DNA of 64,000 nucleotides from Alcanivorax sp. S71-1-4 (lineage in GTDB: Bacteria > Pseudomonadota > Gammaproteobacteria > Pseudomonadales > Alcanivoracaceae): assembly GCF_009846755.1 (NCBI RefSeq), contig NZ_AQOR01000013.1, forward strand, positions 37,580 through 101,579, written 5' to 3'. The translations under genes were made by a program, and so were the position numbers. The notes below the pieces were generated by a model. The model searched no databases and was not told the origin of the DNA. It worked only from the letters and a program-made list of their open reading frames with translations. Positions 1 through 7,567 of this stretch are shown piece after piece. Numbering within the stretch: position 1 is the stretch's first letter; each line of letters opens with the position of its first letter.

Positions 1-388
1 CAGCGGCACCCCCGGCAGCACTGCCGGGTTCAGGCTGACCTGATAGGCCTGCCCGGCCTGGAGCGGTGAAGCCAGCCGGATGACCAGTTCATGCTCGCTG
101 ACAAACCGTGCCTCGGCCTCTATCTGCGGTGTGATCGTGACCAGTTTCTCCAGGGGCTTCTCCAGCTGGTCGGAACCGATCACCGGGCCACTGAAACGTA
201 CCTGCAACGGCCCGGCAGCGGGTACCCGGGCCGCAGAATGGCCGGCCAGGTAGGTGTCCCAGGCGGCGTCAGGTGCGGCGCGGGTCACCGGCGGCGCGGT
301 GTCCTGAGCGGGTTCGGGGGTGTCATCGCAGGCAACAAGGGTCAAACAACAGAACAGGGCCAAAAGGCGAAAGGGCGACAAGCTCATG
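1..388 (-). CDS. Alpha-2-macroglobulin-like lipoprotein, N-terminal fragment (runs off the window)
   Basis: Read from the reverse strand: an ATG at 388 opens a frame that stays open to the window edge (129 codons). Residues 1-19 form a lipoprotein signal peptide ending in the lipobox L17-V-A-C20. A short low-complexity Asp/Pro/Ala linker follows, then a beta-rich stretch with the pattern of the first MG domain of bacterial alpha-2-macroglobulins (a segment ending LQAGQAYQVSLNPAV). Such proteins are large periplasmic, membrane-tethered protease traps. The identification rests on this N-terminal part only; the thioester motif, if present, lies outside the window. It is divergent from uup with 118 bp between the starts. 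Confidence 0.55.
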
Positions 389-427
389 ATGCGGGCATCC
401 GGTCCGTAGGCTGTCGGGCAAACATAG

Positions 428-450
428 CACACCGCCACGGCGGCGGTGTG
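428..450. promoter_or_regulatory. Inverted repeat in the divergent lipoprotein/uup promoter region
   Basis: CACACCGCC and GGCGGTGTG form a 9-bp inverted repeat around a short centre. It lies between the divergent starts at 388 and 507. A TACACT box preceded by TG at 475-480 could be an extended -10 element for uup. No -35 of good quality is visible. The role of the palindrome (operator or hairpin) is not determined. Confidence 0.3.
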
Positions 451-506
451 TACCGGCGTCATGCTACACTCGCGCGCCAGAAATCCGACCGTCTACGGGA
501 ACCGCC

Positions 507-2393
507 ATGCCCCTGCTTACTCTCCGCAACCTGCAACTGAGCTTCGGCGCTGCGCCGCTGCTGCACGATGTGTCGCTGACCATCGACAAGGGAGAGCGGC
601 TGTGTCTGGTCGGCCGCAACGGCGCGGGCAAATCCACGCTGATGAAAATCATCGCCGGCGAACTGCACCCCGACGACGGCAGCATTGAGCAGGCCCAGGG
701 GCTGCGCGTGGCACGGCTGGAACAGGATGTGCCACGCGGCACCGAAGGCAGCGTGTTCGACGTGGTCGCTGGCGGGCTTGGTGAACTGGGCCGGCTGCTG
801 GGTGAATACCACCAGCTCACCCTGCAACTGGGTGACGGCGACGACGCCACGCTGCAACGCTTCGAGACGGTGCAGGCCGCCATCGATGCGCACAACGCCT
901 GGGATATGTCGCAGCGTGTGGAAACCGTGCTCTCGCGCCTGACGCTGGAGGGTGACATCGGGTTTGCCGGGCTGTCCGGCGGCATGAAGCGCCGCGTGCT
1001 GCTGGCGCGCGCCCTGGTGCAGGCACCGGATATCCTGCTGCTGGACGAGCCCACCAACCACCTGGACATCGACGCCATCCGCTGGCTGGAAGAATTCCTG
1101 CGCAGCTTCAATGCCACACTGGTGTTCATCACCCATGACCGGGCCTTCATCCGCGCCCTGGCGACACGCATCATCGAACTGGATCGCGGCCGGCTGACCA
1201 GCTGGCCCGGCGACTACCAGGCCTATCTGGACGGCAAGCAGGCGGCGCTGGACGCGGAAGAAAAAGCCAACGCCGAATTCGACAAGAAACTGTCCCGCGA
1301 GGAAGCCTGGATTCGCCAGGGTATCAAGGCACGGCGCACCCGCAACGAAGGCCGGGTGCGCGCATTGAAAGCCCTGCGCAATGAATTTGCCGCGCGCCGC
1401 AATCGCCAGGGCACCGCCAGCCTGACGGTGCAGGACGTGGCCCGTTCCGGCAAGCTGGTGATCGAAGCCGAGCACCTGAGCCAGCGTTATGATGGCCGGC
1501 AGATCATCGACGACCTGTCACTGACGATCCTGCGTGGTGACCGCATCGGTATCATCGGCGCCAACGGCTGCGGCAAGTCCACGCTACTGAAAATCCTGCT
1601 CGGCCGGCTGACCCCGGACAGCGGCAGCGTGAAGCTGGGCACCAGCCTGGAAGTAGCCTACTTCGATCAGCTGCGCGACACCCTGGACGAAGAAAAATCA
1701 GTGCTCGAGAACGTCACCGAAGGCAGCGATATCCTGACCATCAACGGCCAGCCGAAACACGCCATTGGCTACCTGCAGGACTTTCTGTTCGAACCGGCAC
1801 GCGCCCGCCAGCCGGTCAAGTCCCTGTCCGGTGGAGAACGCAACCGGCTGTTGCTGGCGAAACTGTTCACGCGGCCATTCAATGTGCTGGTGCTGGACGA
1901 ACCGACCAACGACCTGGACGCGGAAACCCTGGACCTGCTCGAAGAACAGTTGATGCAGTACACCGGCACCCTGTTGCTGGTCAGCCACGACCGGGAATTC
2001 ATTGACAACGTGGTCACCAGCACGCTGGTGTTCGAACAGGGCCAGATCAACGAATACGTGGGCGGCTATCAGGACTGGCTGCGCCAGCGCGCCGCCGGCG
2101 AGCCCGCCGCGAAAGCCGGCAAGCCCCCCGAGGACAAGAAGCCGGCACCGAAAGCAACCGCGTCGAAAACTGTAAAAAAACTGTCCTACAGTGAGCGGCT
2201 GGAACTGGAAAAGCTGCCCGCCGAAATCGAGCAGCTGGAACAGCAGATCGAGGCCGTGCAGGCCCGCATGAGCGCGCCGGCGTTCTACCAGCAGGACGCG
2301 TCAGCCATTGCCGCGGTGCAGCAGCAACTGGCGGAGCTGGAGCGCACACTGGAAACACGTTTCACCCGCTGGGAAGCACTCGACGCTCTGTAA
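507..2393 (+). CDS. uup: ABC-F family ATPase Uup
   Basis: Soluble ABC-F protein with two nucleotide-binding domains and no membrane segments. Domain 1 has Walker A GRNGAGKST (residues 36-44), signature LSGGMKRR and Walker B/D-loop DEPTNHLD. Domain 2 has GANGCGKST, LSGGERNR and DEPTNDLD. A charged Lys/Ala/Pro linker leads to a C-terminal coiled coil (about residues 560-628) rich in Leu, Gln and Glu, which is typical of Uup and binds DNA in the E. coli protein. ABC-F proteins act on ribosomes; Uup is also linked to precise transposon excision and branched DNA intermediates. Length (628 aa) matches the family (about 635). The C-terminal coiled coil favours Uup over EttA. Confidence 0.93.
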   Translation: MPLLTLRNLQLSFGAAPLLHDVSLTIDKGERLCLVGRNGAGKSTLMKIIAGELHPDDGSIEQAQGLRVARLEQDVPRGTEGSVFDVVAGGLGELGRLLGEYHQLTLQLGDGDDATLQRFETVQAAIDAHNAWDMSQRVETVLSRLTLEGDIGFAGLSGGMKRRVLLARALVQAPDILLLDEPTNHLDIDAIRWLEEFLRSFNATLVFITHDRAFIRALATRIIELDRGRLTSWPGDYQAYLDGKQAALDAEEKANAEFDKKLSREEAWIRQGIKARRTRNEGRVRALKALRNEFAARRNRQGTASLTVQDVARSGKLVIEAEHLSQRYDGRQIIDDLSLTILRGDRIGIIGANGCGKSTLLKILLGRLTPDSGSVKLGTSLEVAYFDQLRDTLDEEKSVLENVTEGSDILTINGQPKHAIGYLQDFLFEPARARQPVKSLSGGERNRLLLAKLFTRPFNVLVLDEPTNDLDAETLDLLEEQLMQYTGTLLLVSHDREFIDNVVTSTLVFEQGQINEYVGGYQDWLRQRAAGEPAAKAGKPPEDKKPAPKATASKTVKKLSYSERLELEKLPAEIEQLEQQIEAVQARMSAPAFYQQDASAIAAVQQQLAELERTLETRFTRWEALDAL

Positions 2394-2473
2394 AACCGGC
2401 CGGCCCCTCAGGAACCGGCGCCGGTTTCACCTATCCAAGCCGCCGAATGCCGTTTTATCTGAGGAGTTATGCC

Positions 2474-3781
2474 ATGCCATTGCGTCTTCCCCGTCTGCGC
2501 CCGCTGTCGCGCGCCCTGCTGCCGGGCCTGCTGTGCCTGGCCGTAGTGCCGGTGTTTGCCACCGAGGTGGAAGACGAAGACATCGCCAAACCCCAGCAGG
2601 CAGCGGCGCCGCAACTGGTGGAAGAACCGGTGGTGAGCGTCGAGGAAGACGGCCGCCCCGCGCCCTTCACGCTGCTCGGCGACAGCGTCGCGGCCGGTGG
2701 CATCGACACCCTGTACTGGTCGCCGGAACAATCGTTTGCTTCCATCGCCACGCCGGTGCCGGTACTGGTCGCGCACGGCAGCCAGCCCGGACCGACCGTG
2801 TGCCTGACGGCAGCGATCCATGGCGACGAACTCAACGGCATCGAAATGGTGCGCCGGCTGATGTATCAACTGGAGCCGGCCACACTCACCGGCACCGTGG
2901 TCGGCATTCCGATTGTGAATCTGGACGGTTTCCGGCGGGGTGAACGCTATCTGGCCGACCGTCGTGACCTGAACCGTTATTTTCCCGGCGTACCGGATGG
3001 TAGCTCGGCGGCACGCATTGCGCATTCGCTGTTCTCGGAAATCATAGTCCACTGCCAATACCTAGTTGACCTGCATACCGGCTCGCTGCGGCGCGTGAAC
3101 CATGCACAGCTTCGCGGCGACATGACGCACCCGGATATCGTCGAGTTCGCGCGCAAGTTCGGCGGCATCACCGTGCTGCACGGCAAGGCGGCCAGCGGCA
3201 CCCTGCGCCGCGCCGCCACCGAGGCCGGCATTCCCACCGTGACCATGGAGGCCGGCGGCCCGAACCGGCTGGAAGAAGAAGCGGTGGACAGTGGCGTAAA
3301 GGCGATTGAAACCGTGCTCGACAACCTCGGCATGCGCAAGACACGCCGCTTCTGGAGTTCGCCGCAACCGGTGTTCTATGAATCGCAATGGCTGCGCGCC
3401 AGCCAGGGCGGCATTCTCATGTCGCAGGTCAAACTCAATGATCAGGTGCGGCGCGGCCAGGTACTCGGCACGGTCACCGATCCGGTCACCAACACCGGCA
3501 GCGCGATCATCGCGCCGTTCGATGGCCGTCTGCTGGGCATGGCGGAAAACCAGGTGGTGCACACGGGCTTCGCCGCCTACCACGTCGGTGTGGAAAAGGC
3601 GCCCGAGCAGGTGCAGGAAGAAGCGGCCCGGCAGGAAGCCGAGCAACAGGAAAGCACTCAGCCGGTAACGGATGACAGCGGCACTGCGGAAACGATTTCC
3701 CCGGACAACAAGACACCGGCCCCAACCAGCGAAGAAGCGCCCCCGGCGGACGTTGAGACAGCGCCGTCCACCGACGGCTGA
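2474..3781 (+). CDS. Exported succinylglutamate desuccinylase/aspartoacylase (M14) family protein
   Basis: 435 aa. The start is the ATG at 2474, preceded by GAGGAG at 2461-2466; an upstream in-frame ATG at 2447 has no such site. An N-terminal signal peptide ends near VFA-TE, followed by an acidic linker. The zinc-carboxypeptidase-like fold of the AstE/AspA family follows: AIHGDELNG carries the His and Glu metal ligands, DLH carries the second His, and MEAGG lies in the later catalytic region. The C-terminal half has a barrel-sandwich-like domain with repeated Gly turns, and the last 50 residues are a disordered Glu/Pro/Thr tail. It probably deacylates an amino-acid or peptide derivative outside the cytoplasm; the substrate cannot be told. 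Family A repeat copy 1 starts 10 bp after the stop. Confidence 0.8.
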   Translation: MPLRLPRLRPLSRALLPGLLCLAVVPVFATEVEDEDIAKPQQAAAPQLVEEPVVSVEEDGRPAPFTLLGDSVAAGGIDTLYWSPEQSFASIATPVPVLVAHGSQPGPTVCLTAAIHGDELNGIEMVRRLMYQLEPATLTGTVVGIPIVNLDGFRRGERYLADRRDLNRYFPGVPDGSSAARIAHSLFSEIIVHCQYLVDLHTGSLRRVNHAQLRGDMTHPDIVEFARKFGGITVLHGKAASGTLRRAATEAGIPTVTMEAGGPNRLEEEAVDSGVKAIETVLDNLGMRKTRRFWSSPQPVFYESQWLRASQGGILMSQVKLNDQVRRGQVLGTVTDPVTNTGSAIIAPFDGRLLGMAENQVVHTGFAAYHVGVEKAPEQVQEEAARQEAEQQESTQPVTDDSGTAETISPDNKTPAPTSEEAPPADVETAPSTDG

Positions 3782-3790
3782 GAGAGTGAT

Positions 3791-4019
3791 GTAGGGTGGG
3801 TAGAGCCAAAGGCGAAACCCACCGTGTCCATGCAGCGCACTGCTCGCACAAAACCATCGAAACTACCTGCTTCCGAAACAGAGCAGTTCATGTACCCCAC
3901 CGCTCGCACAAAACCATCGAAACTACCCATCTCCCTGGCCGGGTGATTTCGATGGTTTTGCGGGAGTGATTAACGGGCATGGACCCGGTGGGTTTCGCCT
4001 TTGGCTCTACCCACCCTAC
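3791..4019. repeat. Family A palindromic element, copy 1
   Basis: Outer arms of 33 nt (3791-3823 and 3987-4019) are perfect reverse complements, beginning GTAGGGTGGGTAGAGCC. Inside, imperfect inner arms contain AAAACCATCGAAAC (left) and TTTCGATGGTTTT (right). A 26-nt unit beginning GCTCGCACAAAACC is present twice, at 3842-3867 and 3902-3927, exactly 60 bp apart, so this copy has an internal duplication. It fills the gap between two convergent genes and ends 5 nt before the lipocalin stop codon. Other copies are at 9153, 18803, 32774 and 63868. Confidence 0.9.
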
Positions 4020-4024
4020 CCCCT

Positions 4025-4558
4025 TCACCATTTTTGCGGCACTTTTCGCAGCGCACTCACGTCATAACCCTGCCGCGCCAGAAACGCCACCAGCCGATCA
4101 TAATCCGCCTCACTGATGTCCGGCGTGCGCGCCATGATCCAGGCATAGTCGCGTTTTTCCCGGCCGATCACCGTCATGCGGTAATCCTCGTCCAGCCAGC
4201 TGACGCGAAAATCCGCCTTGAACGGCCAGAGGAACTGCATGCCCCAGAGCGCATTGCCATGCCCTTCGCGCACTGTGGCCACGGGCGTCATGGTCTTGCG
4301 CTCGCCATCGAAGCCCCCCTTGAGGAACGTGAAGGTGGTAGCGATGCGGCCGTCATCACGCAGCTCGTAACGCTCTACTGCGTTCCAGGCATCACGCTCG
4401 AACATCGTCGGGATGCTGGCGATCACATACCAGTCCCCCATGAAACGGGGCAGGTCTACCTGTTGCGCCATCGCCACCGACGGCAACGGCCGGCTCTGAC
4501 AGCCGAGCATCAGCATTGCCAGCGCCAGCGCGCCGGGAGCAGCCATCCATCCACGCAT
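4025..4558 (-). CDS. blc: Lipocalin family outer-membrane lipoprotein (Blc-like)
   Basis: 177 aa from the ATG at 4558, which has GGAGGA six nt upstream; the open frame extends further but without a ribosome site. The signal peptide ends in a lipobox (LMLGC). The lipocalin signature GDWYVIASIP follows soon after, as in Blc, and the rest fits an eight-stranded barrel: alternating beta segments, a conserved FxVSWLDEDYR strand, and a terminal helix with the motif DYDRLVAFLARQGYD typical of bacterial lipocalins. Blc-type proteins bind lysophospholipids or fatty acids at the outer membrane during envelope stress. The gene stands alone between two convergent/tandem units. Confidence 0.87.
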   Translation of the reverse strand: MRGWMAAPGALALAMLMLGCQSRPLPSVAMAQQVDLPRFMGDWYVIASIPTMFERDAWNAVERYELRDDGRIATTFTFLKGGFDGERKTMTPVATVREGHGNALWGMQFLWPFKADFRVSWLDEDYRMTVIGREKRDYAWIMARTPDISEADYDRLVAFLARQGYDVSALRKVPQKW

Positions 4559-4629
4559 GACACGTCCTCCACTGTGGGTGTCCGGGTACTGAAACCCATC
4601 CCCGGACAACACACTGTGAAGACGGCGCC

Positions 4630-5232
4630 TCAGAGGATCTCTGCCACCTCGTCAAATGCCGGGCGCGGGCCACGCGGATAGAGTTTTTCCGCAACGCCGT
4701 AGCCGATGTTGATCAGCATGTTGGTGCGGTAGCCGCTGTCGGCAAAAAAGGCAGCGTCCACTTTTGCCGCATCGAAGCCGGACATCGGCCCGGCATCCAG
4801 CCCAAACGCGCGCACCGCCATGATCAGGTACGCGGCCTGCAGGCTGCTGTTGCGGAAGGCGGTGCTTTCACGCAGCGCGTCGTTGCCGGCAAACAGGTCT
4901 TTCGCACCCGGCGCGCCCGGAAACAATGCCGGTAACTGTTCATGAAACGACGGATCACTGGCGACGATGATCGTGGCCGGCGCGGCACGGGTCTTGGCCT
5001 GGTTACCTTCGGACAGCAACGGGATCAGCGTGTCCTTGGCCGCCGGGCTGACGACGAATTTCAGCCGCATGGGAAAGCCGTTCATGCTGGTCGGGCCCCA
5101 CTTGGCCAGATCGTAGATCTCGCGAAGTTGCGCCGCCGTGACCGGACGATCCTGCCAGTGCATGTGCGTGCGCGCCTCGGTAAACAATTGCGCCAGTGCG
5201 GCAGGCGGCAGTGTCTGTGCGGTGTCACTCAT
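4630..5232 (-). CDS. rutE: Nitroreductase-family malonic semialdehyde reductase (RutE/HadB-like)
   Basis: 200 aa with the FMN-dependent nitroreductase fold. KWGPTSMNGFPMRL near residues 44-57 is the FMN phosphate and substrate region of the RutE/HadB branch, and a late Gly-rich strand NIGYGVAEKLYPRGPR closes the family pattern. RutE reduces malonic semialdehyde to 3-hydroxypropionate in pyrimidine breakdown. No other rut genes are nearby, so a broader NAD(P)H:quinone or aldehyde reductase role is possible. A ribosome site (GGAGTG) precedes the ATG. It lies 48 bp downstream of doxX on the same strand, with a GC-rich hairpin in that gap. Confidence 0.75.
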   Translation of the reverse strand: MSDTAQTLPPAALAQLFTEARTHMHWQDRPVTAAQLREIYDLAKWGPTSMNGFPMRLKFVVSPAAKDTLIPLLSEGNQAKTRAAPATIIVASDPSFHEQLPALFPGAPGAKDLFAGNDALRESTAFRNSSLQAAYLIMAVRAFGLDAGPMSGFDAAKVDAAFFADSGYRTNMLINIGYGVAEKLYPRGPRPAFDEVAEIL

Positions 5233-5280
5233 GATTCACTCCTTGCAAAACAGGGCGGGCCTGCGCCCGCCGATACGAAC

Positions 5281-5673
5281 TTACCAGTGGCGGCCCAGCG
5301 TGCTGTCGATACTGAGACGGCCCGGTCCGCTGGCGGCGAGGATCAGCAGGCCACCGGCGATGGACAGGTTTTTCATGAACAGCAGTTGCTGGGTGTAGTC
5401 ATTGAAGTCAGCGTGGAAAATCACCGCCGCCAGCACCGTGAACACGGCCAGGCCAATGGACGCGGTGCGGGTCAGGAAACCGAATACGATTGCCAGGCCA
5501 CCGCCCAGCTCCGCCAGAATCACCAGCGGCAACAGCGCGCCGGGCACGCCGGCTGACGCCATGAACTGTTGCGTGCCTTCATAGCCGCCGATCTTGTCGT
5601 AGCCTGCCAGCACAAACATCAATGCCAGCAGCACGCGGCCAGCCAGTGCAATCCAGGGGGTGAACTTGTCCAT
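5281..5673 (-). CDS. DoxX family membrane protein
   Basis: 130 aa with four hydrophobic helices (about 8-28, 45-65, 70-90, 102-120), the size and topology of DoxX/YphA inner-membrane proteins. The conserved early segment AGRVLLALMFVLAGYDKIGG is the usual family start. Members often sit beside pirin and NADH-dependent reductases and have been linked to redox or sulfur stress, but the biochemical function is not established. Here it lies between the pirin gene and the RutE-like gene on the same strand, opposite a LysR regulator. Confidence 0.85.
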   Translation of the reverse strand: MDKFTPWIALAGRVLLALMFVLAGYDKIGGYEGTQQFMASAGVPGALLPLVILAELGGGLAIVFGFLTRTASIGLAVFTVLAAVIFHADFNDYTQQLLFMKNLSIAGGLLILAASGPGRLSIDSTLGRHW

Positions 5674-5708
5674 CAGGTGTCTCCATCAAAGGGGTCGGAA
5701 AACGGGTC

Positions 5709-5740
5709 GAAAAAAAGCCCCGCCGTGGCCGGCGGGTGTC
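5709..5740 (-). terminator. Rho-independent terminator after the pirin gene
   Basis: On the reverse strand a GC-rich hairpin (stem with CCCGCC pairing GGCGGG) is followed directly by a run of seven T. It stands between the pirin stop codon and the doxX start, so doxX-rutE probably also have their own promoter or rely on readthrough. Confidence 0.65.
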
Positions 5741-5744
5741 AGGG

Positions 5745-6446
5745 TCAGGGTAGATAGGGGGCCTGGTCCGGCAGGTCAAACAGCAGCGTTTCACTGTTGT
5801 CACCCGCGCTGCCGGCCAGTTGCGGCTGGCCATACACGGTGATCGCATCACCGGCACGCAGCAGCTGGTCACCGACGCGGCGCTCGCCGCGAATCTGATG
5901 CAGGTAGAACAGCCGGCCTGCCGGCAGGTCGCGGTTGCCCCAGACGTCGCCGCGCAACAGCCAGAGGCGGGCGTCCTGGAGAATCTCCAGGCTGCCGTCA
6001 GCGCCGTCCGGGCTGGCGATCAACCATTCCGGCGCATCACTGGCATCCAGTTCCTGATAGCGCGGCGTACCGCCGGTGCGGTCCGGGCGCACCCAGATTT
6101 GCAGAAAATGCAGCGGGTCGGTTTCCGAGGCATTGAATTCACTGTGGCGAATCCCGCGCCCGGCGCTCATCACCTGCACATTGCCCGCCGGCAGCGTGGC
6201 CACGTTGCCCTCGCTGTCGCGGTGGGCAATGGTGCCTTCCAGCACATAGGTGATGATTTCCATGTCCTGGTGGCCGTGCGTGTCGAAGCCGGCACCGGGG
6301 CGCACGCGGTCCTCATTGATGACCCGCAGCACCGAGACGCCCTGGTAACGCGGGTCGTAATAGTGCCCGAAGGAGAAACTGTGGCGGCTGTCCAGCCAGC
6401 CCAGGTTCACCCCACCGCGATCTCCTGCTTTCAGTATTGTCTGCAT
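5745..6446 (-). CDS. yhhW: Pirin family protein (quercetin dioxygenase-like bicupin)
   Basis: 233 aa starting at the ATG at 6446, preceded by GGAGGA; the longer open frame has no better start. The N-terminal cupin carries the family metal-binding pattern: H in FDTHGHQDMEIITYVLEG, and RGIRHSE further on. The second cupin is shorter and less conserved, as in E. coli YhhW. Pirins are iron-binding bicupins; YhhW cleaves quercetin in vitro, but the physiological substrate is unknown. Neighbours (DoxX, nitroreductase, divergent LysR regulator) suggest a redox or electrophile response cluster. Confidence 0.88.
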   Translation of the reverse strand: MQTILKAGDRGGVNLGWLDSRHSFSFGHYYDPRYQGVSVLRVINEDRVRPGAGFDTHGHQDMEIITYVLEGTIAHRDSEGNVATLPAGNVQVMSAGRGIRHSEFNASETDPLHFLQIWVRPDRTGGTPRYQELDASDAPEWLIASPDGADGSLEILQDARLWLLRGDVWGNRDLPAGRLFYLHQIRGERRVGDQLLRAGDAITVYGQPQLAGSAGDNSETLLFDLPDQAPYLP

Positions 6447-6528
6447 GGGTCTGTTCCTCCCTGCTGATTGATGGAAGCAAGATAAACCGCCTACTATCGC
6501 CAATAAACCACCCAAACCTGAGCGATAC

Positions 6529-6545
6529 GTTCAGAAAAACTGAAC
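6529..6545. promoter_or_regulatory. Perfect inverted repeat, candidate LysR operator
   Basis: GTTCAG and CTGAAC are separated by AAAAA, giving a perfect 17-nt palindromic site. It lies in the 113-bp gap between the divergent pirin and lysR starts, 15 bp before the lysR ATG at 6560. Its position suits autorepression by the LysR protein. It lacks the exact T-N11-A form, so the assignment is inference. Confidence 0.45.
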
Positions 6546-6559
6546 AGAGGATGCCGACC

Positions 6560-7447
6560 ATGCCCCTGAGCCTGGATGCCCTGCGCGTGCTGGACGCGAT
6601 TGCCCGCCGAGGCAGCTTTGCCGCCGCGGCCCAGGAACTGGACCGCGCCCCCTCGGCCATCAGCTACAGCATCCAGAAGCTGGAAGAAGACACTGGCGTG
6701 CTGCTGTTCGACCGCTCGGGCCGCAAGGCACGGCTCACCGCTGCCGGCGAACTGCTGCTCAATGGTGGCCGGCAACTGCTCAACCACGCCGATAACCTGG
6801 GGCAGCAGGCGCGGGCACTGGAAACCGGCTGGGAAAACCAGATTACCGTGGCGCTGGACGTGATCTTCCCGCCGGCGCGGCTGTGGCCGCTGGTGCAGCG
6901 TTTCGACGGTGTGGCGCCGACCACCACGTTGCGCATCATCGGCGAGGCCATCGGCGGCGGCTGGGAGGCACTGGCCGAGGGCCGCGCCATGATCTGCGTC
7001 GGCGGGCCACCGGACAGCACGCCGCCGGGCGTCAGGGTGCAGGAAATGGGCCTGGCGCAGTTCATCTATGTCGCAAGCCCTGCCCATCCGGCCGCGCACA
7101 ACGGGCCGCTGGACAGCCACCGGCTCAGCCGCTTCCGCGCGGTGGCGGTCGCCGACACGTCGCGCACGCACCCGGCCCGCACCATCCGCCTCACGCACTT
7201 GCAACCGGCCCTGACCGTGAGCGATTTCCACAGCAAGGCCAGCGCACTGGAAGCCGGCCTTGGCATCGGCACCCTGCCGCGCGGCCTGGCACAACCGCTG
7301 CTGGCCAGCGGCCGCCTGGTGCAGCTTGAGGTGGACACGCCCCCGGCCCCGTTCCCGGTCTTCATGGGCTGGCGCGTGGACGGGGCCGGCAAGGGATTGC
7401 GCTGGCTGGTCCGGCACCTGCCGGAGTATCTGCGCGACGAACCCTGA
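6560..7447 (+). CDS. LysR-type transcriptional regulator of the pirin/DoxX cluster
   Basis: 295 aa. Residues 1-60 form the LysR winged helix: LDALRVLDAIARRGSFAAAA, then the recognition helix APSAISYSIQKLEE and the wing motif LLFDRSGRKARLTAAG. Residues 90-290 are a type 2 periplasmic-binding-like effector domain. Two in-frame ATGs exist (6551 and 6560); AGAGG at 6546-6550 touches the first and is 9 nt from the second, so 6560 is preferred. It is divergent from pirin-doxX-rutE, an arrangement usual for LysR regulators and their targets. The inducer is unknown. Confidence 0.87.
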   Translation: MPLSLDALRVLDAIARRGSFAAAAQELDRAPSAISYSIQKLEEDTGVLLFDRSGRKARLTAAGELLLNGGRQLLNHADNLGQQARALETGWENQITVALDVIFPPARLWPLVQRFDGVAPTTTLRIIGEAIGGGWEALAEGRAMICVGGPPDSTPPGVRVQEMGLAQFIYVASPAHPAAHNGPLDSHRLSRFRAVAVADTSRTHPARTIRLTHLQPALTVSDFHSKASALEAGLGIGTLPRGLAQPLLASGRLVQLEVDTPPAPFPVFMGWRVDGAGKGLRWLVRHLPEYLRDEP

Positions 7448-7567
7448 CCCGGACCGGCCGGGCAGCGTGCTGTTCGCCTGCCCGCTACACAACCCTCCTG
7501 TCAGCACCGCGCCGAAGGGTTATAGAATCGGGGCAACCGCGATGTCCGGGCCCAGGGAGGGCGACTG

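Noticed and set aside
3842..3927. Two spaced direct repeats resembling a CRISPR unit
   Set aside because: Only two units, inside a palindromic element, with no leader or cas genes.
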